64,000 nucleotides of DNA from Symbiodinium natans (taxonomy: Eukaryota > Sar > Dinophyceae > Suessiales > Symbiodiniaceae). Location: contig CAJNDS010000020.1 of assembly GCA_905221605.1 (NCBI GenBank), positions 62,001 through 126,000 on the forward strand, read 5' to 3'. Below, one piece after another: positions 57,809-64,000 of this stretch. A program made the position numbers and the translations under genes. Each line of letters begins with the position of its first letter. Position 1 is the stretch's first letter. The notes beneath the pieces were generated by a model. The model was given only the letters and a program-made list of their open reading frames with translations. It did not search any database and was not told where the DNA came from.

Positions 57809-58095
57809 GAACTGGTCCTTCGGGAGTGTATCTGTGACCCACAGCAGATTATGGCGTCAGAGTTTTGCCTTTGTGCGCTTCTGTTGATCAGTGGTTTGTC
57901 TTGATGAAGTTGCCGAGGTAGCAGTTCGAAAGAAAGCGAAGGAAGCGAAGGAGATTGACATGGCGATTGCCGCTGAAACCCTAAACTCCAAACCCTTCAC
58001 CTACAACTTTAGGAGCTCTTTTACCAGGGTTTTAAACCCCCAGAGATGCTACGACGACTGCTAGTACTCCTCCTACTACTATTGTTACTAGTACT
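57809..58095 (+). other. Candidate coding stretch
   Basis: From about 57890 the frame reads DEVAEVAVRKKAKEAKEIDM then AIAAE, a likely coiled-coil exon ending at a GC donor. A separate Met frame at about 57852 (MASEFCLCALLLIS) overlaps its start. The two were not resolved into a gene model. Confidence 0.35.
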
Positions 58096-58265
<170 letters not shown>

Positions 58266-58557
58266 AACTATGCACTACTTGTACGACGACGACTACGACT
58301 GGTACCATTACTGCCACGACGATGACGTTGACTACTACCTGAAATATCCTACTTACACAATATGTTGTCCTGATGCACCTAAGAAGCCCTTAGAGCAATT
58401 TCATTAGACTATAGCAGGGTCCCTTGCAGGGGTGGTTCCTCGGCCGCGCCCTTTAGTCCTTTGTGAGGTAGGGTGTGTATCACTGTGTTTGGTGACAGGT
58501 TTTTGGGTTCACCCTAAACCCTAAACCCTAAACCCTAAATATGAAGTGTCCTTTTAG

Positions 58558-58643
58558 TGACACAGCAGGAGCCCGAAGCTTGGAGTTTTGAACCCAACTC
58601 CCACTACACAGCTACCCCCCAAGACTCAATGCCCAAACCCTGA
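58558..58643 (+). CDS. Terminal micro-exon
   Basis: After GTCCTTTTAG it reads TQQEPEAWSFEPNSHYTATP, QDSMPKP and a stop (phase 1 entry). The acceptor has a pyrimidine tract. A CCCTAAA array precedes it (58512-58540) and a TTTAGGG array follows (58655-58720). Confidence 0.4.
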
Positions 58644-58654
58644 GCCCCAAACAG

Positions 58655-58720
58655 GGTTTAGGGTTTAGGGTTTAGGGTTTAGGGTTTAGGGTTTGGGGTT
58701 TAGGGTTTAGGGTTTAGGGT
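58655..58720. repeat. Internal (TTTAGGG)n array
   Basis: About nine units with one TTTGGGG. Confidence 0.9.
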
Positions 58721-58820
58721 CCCTGAACCTCAAGCCCCAAACAGTGCCGCCCAAACCCTGAGCCCTGAACCACCAGAAGCCCCAGGGGTTAAACCCACCG
58801 ACTCCTCTCGGGCAGCGCAG

Positions 58821-58859
58821 GAGAACAAGATCTTCCACAAGGCCCAGATCCGCGAGAGG
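58821..58859 (+). CDS. 39-nt micro-exon
   Basis: After GGCAGCGCAG (AG|G): ENKIFHKAQIRER, then GAGGGTTTGG, a GA donor running into G-rich telomeric repeat. The composition and acceptor are good; the length is minimal. Confidence 0.35.
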
Positions 58860-59065
58860 GAGGGTTTGGGGTTTGGGGTTTGGGGTTTAGGGTTTAGGGT
58901 TTAGGGTCTAGGGTTTAGGGTTTAGGATTTAGGGTTTGGGGTTTAGTGGTTAGGGTTTAGGGTCTAGGGTTTAGGGTTTAGGGTTTAGGGTTTAGGGTTT
59001 AGTGGTTAGGGTTTAGGGTCTAGGGTTTAGGGTTTGGGGTTTAGGGTTTAGAGTTTAGGGTCCGG
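58860..59065. repeat. Mixed TTTAGGG/TTTGGGG array
   Basis: About 28 units with scattered TTTGGGG, TCTAGGG and GTGGTTAGGG variants. A block of about 70 bp (from TTTAGTGGTTAGGG) appears twice, at about 58940 and 59000. Confidence 0.9.
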
Positions 59066-59418
59066 CGTTTTGGGTTATGGGGCTTGTTCGGGTTTGAAGT
59101 AAAGAGTGGCTGTTGAAAGAGTGGGGGCGGGGGGGATTCCAAGAGCTGTTGAGAAGGCCCCCAATCCTAAACCCTCTGACCGCCGCCCCAAAAACACTAA
59201 ACCCAAGCTCAACCGCCAAAGTCCTCAACTCTAGCTGAGCTCCTTCAAATTCAAGAACTCAAACTCGGATACCTGGGAATGCGTAGTAAATAATCCATGC
59301 AACCTTCTGGCTCCTAGTAGGAAATCAGAGAATTAGGTATTCTGTGTAATGTTCCACTAGACTTTAAGGTCAAATCGTCCGGGTGAAAATTCCGCGCGCA
59401 CCAGCAACCCTAGCTAAG
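59066..59418. other. Non-array region with a possible terminal exon
   Basis: A frame after ATTCAAG (about 59252-59337) reads NSNSDTWECVVNNPCNLLAP, SRKSEN and a stop. It is plausible but unconfirmed. Otherwise nothing recognised. Confidence 0.3.
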
Positions 59419-59481
59419 ACAGGATCTGGCATTGACAGACGTGATCCTCACCGGGCTTCTAGCCGACGGCGCGCCATGTAG
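59419..59481 (+). CDS. Terminal micro-exon, Arg-rich
   Basis: After CTAGCTAAG it reads TGSGIDRRDPHRASSRRRAM and stops at 59481. Directly followed by TTTAGGG repeat. Confidence 0.35.
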   Translation, partial: TGSGIDRRDPHRASSRRRAM

Positions 59482-59861
59482 ACGGGGTTTAGGGTTTAGG
59501 GTTCAGGTTTAGGGTGTAGGTTTTTGGGTTTAGGGTTTAGGGTTTAATTAGGCTTTCATGCTTGTGGGGCTTATAGGGCTTTCGTAGCTTGCTAGGATTC
59601 CAAGCCCCTGTGTTTTGTTTCGTGTTTGCGAGGGGTGGATTAGTTTCGGAGTTGCTTGGGGTTTTCGTTCTTTGTTTAAGGTTTGGGATTTGGGTCGTTG
59701 AAGCAGTGTGTGTGTGTGTGTGTGTGTGTTTCATTTTTGTCTGTTTGGGGGGTGGGGGGTGGGTTCCACAAAGATCCGAGCCCCAACGGTACTCTTTGTT
59801 CTCAGGGTTCGGTTCTTCTTTGACCCCTTTTTTAACCCTTGAACCCGAAACCTTGTGAAAG

Positions 59862-60629
59862 ACGAAGTTCAGGGCATCGCAGAAGAGGTCCTATGCCCCA
59901 AGCCAAGCCCTAAACCCTAAACCCTAAACCCTAAACCCTAACACCTTTCTCTAAACCCTGCTCCAGCAATCGACTTGGGCCACACACATCACCGAGCCCA
60001 GATCGCGAATCAGACATGGGGGCTTCCGAAGTTACGGGCAAGCAGGTTCTTATATACTTGGAGCTAAAGAAAGGGCATCCCTTTTTTGGAAATAACAAAA
60101 ACACCCAGATCAAGGGCCTCACAGGGCTTGCAGGGCTAGATAGGGCTCAGAGCTGCAGGGTGTACAAGGGCTCCGAGGGTCCATCCTTCTAAAGCACTTG
60201 CAGGCTCGTCATCGGGTTTAGGGTCTATAGGGTTTACCTAAACCCTAAACCCTAAACCCTACACCCTAGACCCGAAACCCCAAACCCCAAACCCCAAATC
60301 CTAAACCCTAAACCCTAAACCCTAAACCCTAAACCCTAAACCCTAAACCCTAGGGCTCGAGGGGCTGAGGGGCCTCAGCTCATGTGATCTCTCGGCCTCG
60401 GCCGTGTTCTGCAGGTGCCGTTTGGTCTTCCACCAGCGGCCTCTACATCGTCGTGCACTTACCTGAACCCTAAACCCTAAACCCTAAACCCTAAACCCTA
60501 AACCCTAAACCCTAAACCCTAAACCCTAAACCCTAAACCCTAAACCCTAAACCCTAAACCCACATCAAGACTCACCACAGGGGGAGACACGCTAACGCCT
60601 TTGACTCCTCTAAGCCCTTAGAGGCCTGA
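59862..60629 (+). CDS. Five-exon 3' gene segment with two near-pure telomeric introns
   Basis: Exons: 59862-59906 (EVQGIAEEVLCPKP), 59967-60045 (IDLGHTHHRAQIANQTWGLP, KLRAS), 60169-60203 (APRVHPSKALA), 60415-60464 (AVWSSTSGLYIVVHLP) and 60570-60629 (THHRGRHANAFDSSKPLEA stop). The phases 1, 2, 1, 0 match at all four junctions. Intron 1 (59907-59966, 60 nt) is A|GCCCTAAACCC to CTGCTCCAG, with a GC donor. Intron 2 has GT and intron 3 GC. Intron 4 (60465-60569) is CCT|GAACCCTAAACCC, about 13 repeat units, to CACATCAAG. The reading frame crosses all of them. No domain recognised; 5' exons lie upstream of 59862. This is the clearest telomeric-intron case. Confidence 0.6.
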
Positions 60630-60939
60630 ACTTGGGATGTTTCCCCTTATACTAACAGTCCTGAAAAAGGGATTGTAATCTTATGGGTTCCCCTACTACC
60701 CCCCTCTATACTACCCCTCTATAGGTTCCCCCCTTGAATAACCTTAAATAGGCTTAATTATCCCTAAATAGCCTTAGGGGGTAGTATAGAGGGGGGTAGT
60801 AGCCCTAAACCCTAAACTCTAAACTCTAAACCCTAAACCCTAAACCCTAAACCCCAAACCCTAAACCCTAAACCCTAAACCCTAAACCCTACGTCCTGGG
60901 CCCTAAACCCTAAACCCTAAACCTTACAATCGGGGAGCG
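60630..60939. repeat. Telomeric arrays and an inverted repeat
   Basis: CTACTACCCCCCTCTATACT at about 60686-60705 is mirrored by AGTATAGAGGGGGGTAGTAG at 60783-60803, a 20-bp perfect inverted repeat around a CCTAAATAGG-rich loop. CCCTAAA arrays follow at 60804-60890 and 60900-60925. Confidence 0.8.
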
Positions 60940-61020
60940 ATGGCATCGGAAGCTGAGGACAGCAACGCCGCCGGCCTCGCAAGGCTGCCTCCACTTCGGG
61001 CGGTGGTGGGCTCCTGGCAT
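60940..61020 (+). CDS. Possible first exon
   Basis: MASEAEDSNAAGLARLPPLR, AVVGSWH from the Met at 60940, in phase to a GT donor (CAT|GTTTTTTAAG) that leads into TTTAGGG repeat. The Ala/acidic start is typical of a nuclear gene product. No continuation was fixed; frames near 61102 (LESPKPQAQ) and 61165-61235 (ELQLHDQTHVIAWVGG) are candidates. Confidence 0.4.
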
Positions 61021-62057
61021 GTTTTTTAAGGGTTTAGGGTTTAGGGTGTAGGGTTTAGGGTTTAGGGTTTAGGGTTTAGGGTTTAGGGTTAGGCCGGGTT
61101 AGGGTTTAGCTTGAGTCTCCTAAACCCCAAGCCCAGAAACCTTAAGCCCTAAGCCGTAAACTAAAGCGAGCTGCAACTACATGACCAGACCCATGTCATA
61201 GCTTGGGTGGGCGGGTCGAGAGGGAGCGCGCACCCCCCCCCCCCCCCCCTCGAGCTGCGTGGTGGTGCGCGCAGAGACACCCTAAACCCAAAACCCTAAA
61301 CCCTCAACCCTAACCCTAAACCCTAAACCCTAAACCCTAAACCCTAAACCCTAAACCCTAAACCCTAAACCCTAAACCCTAAACCCTAAACCCTAAACCC
61401 TAAACCCTAAACCCTAAACCCTAAACCAAACTCCTTTAGAAACCCTGAGGTTGAGCCAACCCGCAGAGGTCAGGATTTTCGAGATTTTGAGATTTTACTC
61501 AATGGGAACCTGCTTCTTTTTGAATTTATGTTAGGTTGGGGGTTTCGGGTGTAGTAGGGTTTAGGGCTTAGGGATCAGGGTTTGGGATTGGTTGCTGTTA
61601 GGAGCCTAGGGTTTAGGTTTAGGGTTGGACTTGTTGCTGTTAAGAAACTTCGGATTACCCAGAGGGTCTCCGAAGATGTCTTAATTTGGGCTCTCTGAGT
61701 CGCGCGGTTGCCATATGCACTTAGACAATTCTGATTAGGTTTCCGTGCGCAGACAACCTCCAAGTAGATGGAGGCCCGTTAGTGTTGACACACGGTTTGG
61801 GTTTTTGCTGGTTTATCCCCACCCTAGACCTTATGAACTCTAAACTTTGGCCCTAAACCCTAAACTTTAAACCCTGAAGCCTGAGCCCAAAATCCTCTAA
61901 AGCACTAAACCCTAAACCTTGAAGCCTGAGCCCAAAATCCTACAAAGCACTAAACCCTGAACCCTGAACCCTAAAGCCTAAACCCTGAACCCTGAAACCC
62001 TAAACCCTATACCTACTAAGGCAGTGGACTCTGGGGTCTAGGTCGGTCTGTAGCCAG
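61021..62057. other. Repeat-rich region
   Basis: A TTTAGGG array lies at 61029-61088, a C16 run at 61233-61249 and a (CCCTAAA)n array of about 18 units at 61300-61428. Degenerate CCCTAAA/CCTGAAGCC units at 61850-62010 include a doubled stretch (GAAGCCTGAGCCCAAAATCC at 61876 and 61921). A possible terminal exon near 61640-61695 (KLRITQRVSEDVLIWAL) is unconfirmed. Confidence 0.55.
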
Positions 62058-62132
62058 GCCACGACCTTCCGGACGGCAGAGCAGTTCGTGGCGCAATGCT
62101 TTCCCCAGGCCCCGGGCCTTGCCATCGTTTGA
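62058..62132 (+). CDS. Terminal micro-exon
   Basis: After CTGTAGCCAG (AG|G): ATTFRTAEQFVAQCFPQAPG, LAIV and a stop. The alternative +2 frame is also open, so the choice rests on composition. Confidence 0.4.
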   Translation, partial: ATTFRTAEQFVAQCFPQAPGLAIV

Positions 62133-62142
62133 GGCTTTAAAG

Positions 62143-62210
62143 TTTAGGAGTTTAGGAGTTTAGGAGTTTAGGAGTTTAGGAGTTTAGGAGTTTAGGAGTT
62201 TAGGAGTTTA
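62143..62210. repeat. Variant array (TTTAGGAG)n
   Basis: Eight perfect 8-bp units of TTTAGGAG, followed by canonical TTTAGGG. Confidence 0.95.
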
Positions 62211-62855
62211 GGGTTTAGGGTTTAGGGGTTTTATGGGGCTTTGTGGGGGTTAAGGCGTTTAGGGCTTATGGCTTCGGGGTTCGGGTTTCAGGGTTTAGGG
62301 GCTTAGGGGCTTAGGGGCTTAGGGATTGAAGTTGGTGTTCAGGGGCGTGGTGGTTTACAGCTGAAGCGGCTTGGGTTTAGGTTGGAGGGCGAACTTGCAG
62401 TCACGGACTCGGCCTTCAGCACATATTTAGGGTTTAGGGTTTAGGGTTTGGGGTTCAGGGATGACCTAGGACCCGGAGTAGGCCCTGATTTCCTTTGGGT
62501 TGGGTTTCCCTTAAAATCCCCTCAAAGCCAAGAAGGGTACCCTGTTTATTCCTAAGTTACTTCTGGGTCTAGTGACAGGCGCAGACTCGTGGTGCCCACA
62601 CCCATTGGCAGTAGATTTTTTTTGGACGTATACCCCAAACAACCACAAACCCCAACGGAATGGAGCTCGGAGTCGTAAACCCTGCAACCGTCAGCCCCCC
62701 TAAACTCTAAACTAAACCCTAGAAACCCTACGCCCTGCAACCTTAAGAGCTCTTCTGGCCCTAAACCCTAAACACTAAACCCTAAACCCTAAACCCTAAA
62801 CCCTAAACCCTAAACCCTAAACCCTAAACCCTACAACCTCGAGCTCTTTTGGCAG
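62211..62855. other. Mixed repeat region
   Basis: TTTAGGG at 62420-62450. Another copy of the GGTTTCCCTTA/AAGGGTACCC palindromic repeat is at about 62505-62572. CCCTAAA arrays run at 62758-62832. A frame at 62375-62425 (LEGELAVTDSAFSTYLG, after GGTTTAG) may be an exon whose acceptor is telomeric repeat itself. Confidence 0.5.
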
Positions 62856-62960
62856 GCCTCCGGCTGCATCAACCTCACTGTCTACCGCGTCACAAGCACT
62901 CCGTGGCCCATGCCACCACAAGGACAGCGACCCCAGCCATCCCTGAAACCAACCCGATAG
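62856..62960 (+). CDS. Terminal exon, 34 codons
   Basis: After CTCTTTTGGCAG (pyrimidine tract, AG|G): ASGCINLTVYRVTSTPWPMP, PQGQRPQPSLKPTR and a stop at 62960. A (CCCTAAA)n array of about 10 units lies immediately upstream, consistent with a telomeric intron. No family recognised. Confidence 0.45.
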   Translation, partial: ASGCINLTVYRVTSTPWPMPPQGQRPQPSLKPTR

Positions 62961-63257
62961 TTTAGGGTTTAGGGTTTAGGGTTTAGGGTTTAGGGTTTAG
63001 GTTTTAGGGTTTAGGGTTTAGGGTTTAAGGTAAACCCTAAACTCTGCATTGTAAACCCGAAACCTTAATTCCGCACATAAGTCCCCAAGGACCTTCAAGT
63101 GCTCCTTCTTCCGGAGAAGCCCTGAACTCTAAATCCCAACTCCTAAACCCTATAAACCCTAGAAACCCTAAACCCTGAACCCTGAACCCTAAACCCTAAA
63201 CCCCAAACCCCAAACCCTAAACCCCAAGCCCTCGCCAAGATCCCTTTAAACAGGCAG
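62961..63257. repeat. TTTAGGG and CCCTAAA arrays
   Basis: TTTAGGG at 62961-63030 is followed, after about 130 bp, by CCCTAAA/CCCTGAA/CCCCAAA at 63140-63230. The two stretches are in opposite orientation. Confidence 0.85.
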
Positions 63258-63347
63258 CTTAATCCCGGCGAAGCCCCGCGAAGTCTGCGCGGTGCGCCTT
63301 CCTTTCGTGTGCCGCTCGCGGGGCGGCCCAGCACTTTCTTCTGTTAA
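63258..63347 (+). CDS. Terminal exon, 29 codons
   Basis: After AAACAGGCAG: LNPGEAPRSLRGAPSFRVPL, AGRPSTFFC and a stop at 63347. Composition is protein-like. It is isolated from any fixed upstream exon. Confidence 0.35.
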   Translation, partial: LNPGEAPRSLRGAPSFRVPLAGRPSTFFC

Positions 63348-64000
63348 GAGTTACCACTATTTGCTTAAGGAACCCCCCCCCCAAAAAAAAAAAAAACACA
63401 AGTCCCTACAGTACTCGTATAAGGAAGAATACTTTTTTTTTTTTTTGTTTTTGTTTTTTGGGGGGGGGGTTCTTAAGCAATTGGTAGGTTAGGGTGTGGA
63501 GGGTTTGGGCGTTTAGGGCCCAGGGCTTCGGGCTTCGGGCTTGGGCTGCGGGTAAGGGCTTTGGGCTCAGGGTTTAGGGTTCTCTTGCTTCTCTTACTCA
63601 TGCAAAACCCAGGGGAACATGTAGCCATCAAAGATATGTTTTTGTTTTTCTGTCACAAGGTTCAAAGGGGCAGCTCTGCTTCTAACTGACACCCTTCGGA
63701 CAATGAAATAAGTTTGATTTGAAAACCCTACGCCCGAGACCCTAAACCCTGAAGAGTCAAAGGACTAGCTTGCTGCTCGAAGGGTGCAACCCTTCAACGT
63801 AGGGCACCTAGCCTTCTTCCCTAATTGGAGAGCTAGTAAGTAGTAAGACTACGTTGTTCCTAGGGCTAAACCCTACACCCTAAACCCCGAGACCGATGCT
63901 GACAAGCTAAATCCTGAAAAGAAACCCGACAGGCTCTGACCCCTGAGTCTTAACCCCACATACTTTAAACTACCTCTGGAGCCCTACTTGTTTAGGGTTT
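63348..64000. other. Low-complexity end of the window
   Basis: C9A14 and T14/G9 runs lie at 63374-63396 and 63432-63469. Degenerate TTTAGGG is at 63485-63580. The rest is unique, with a short TTTAGGGTTT at the very end. No gene seen. Confidence 0.6.

Overview
The window reads as nuclear DNA of a dinoflagellate, probably a Suessiales/Symbiodiniaceae-like species. Reasons visible in the sequence: the telomere-type repeat TTTAGGG/CCCTAAA is scattered everywhere; genes lie in long one-strand blocks; exons are short, with AG|G acceptors and frequent GC or GA 5' splice sites; and several protein families known to me as multi-copy in dinoflagellates are present. The species call is inference. Base 1 starts with about 15 CCCTAAA units in the orientation expected of a left chromosome end, but longer internal arrays exist, so this may not be a true end.

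Layout. (1) 1.4-8.5 kb, minus strand: an AP2-like/ASCH protein, a dual-specificity phosphatase, a Cys-rich exon, an RPA70-like single-strand DNA-binding protein in two exons, and a broken tandem copy of its 5' part. (2) 8.5-27.3 kb, plus strand: an Ala/Pro-rich, RG-rich protein (12.3-15.2 kb), a methyltransferase-like multi-exon gene (16.5-18.5 kb), a Pro/Ala/Gln-repeat protein with a basic tail (19.3-24.5 kb) and a 614-residue dinoflagellate repeat-family protein (25.5-27.3 kb). (3) 28.7-35.0 kb, minus strand: a Helitron-like gene with tandemly duplicated SAP-like exons, a C2H2 finger, a DUF6570-like region and part of the Helitron_like_N domain. No HUH/tyrosine nuclease end or Pif1-type helicase was found. 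(4) 35.3-38.0 kb: five adjacent satellite arrays (42, 42, 61, 74 and 14 bp) whose long ORFs are mostly artefacts. (5) 38.4-63.4 kb: at first sight only telomeric repeat and microsatellites, but plus-strand micro-exons are embedded in it.

The main discovery candidate is in block 5. Small exons (about 35-155 bp) can be chained in consistent reading phase across introns that consist largely of telomeric repeat. The clearest cases are 59862-60629, 54123-55651, 56503-57808 and 42341-42583. C-rich introns open with GC or GA (for example GCCCTAAA, GAACCCTAAA). G-rich repeat offers GT (GTTTAGGG) and AG|G (TTTAG|GG) on its own. This suggests that telomeric repeat has become intron material here. All splice junctions were inferred by eye and need RNA evidence.

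Host genes and mobile-element genes are intermixed. The RPA-like and Helitron-like genes are about 22 kb apart on the same strand, so a functional link is only a possibility. A pair of 124-bp inverted-repeat elements and a short motif seen only in minus-strand gene blocks are further mobile-element candidates.
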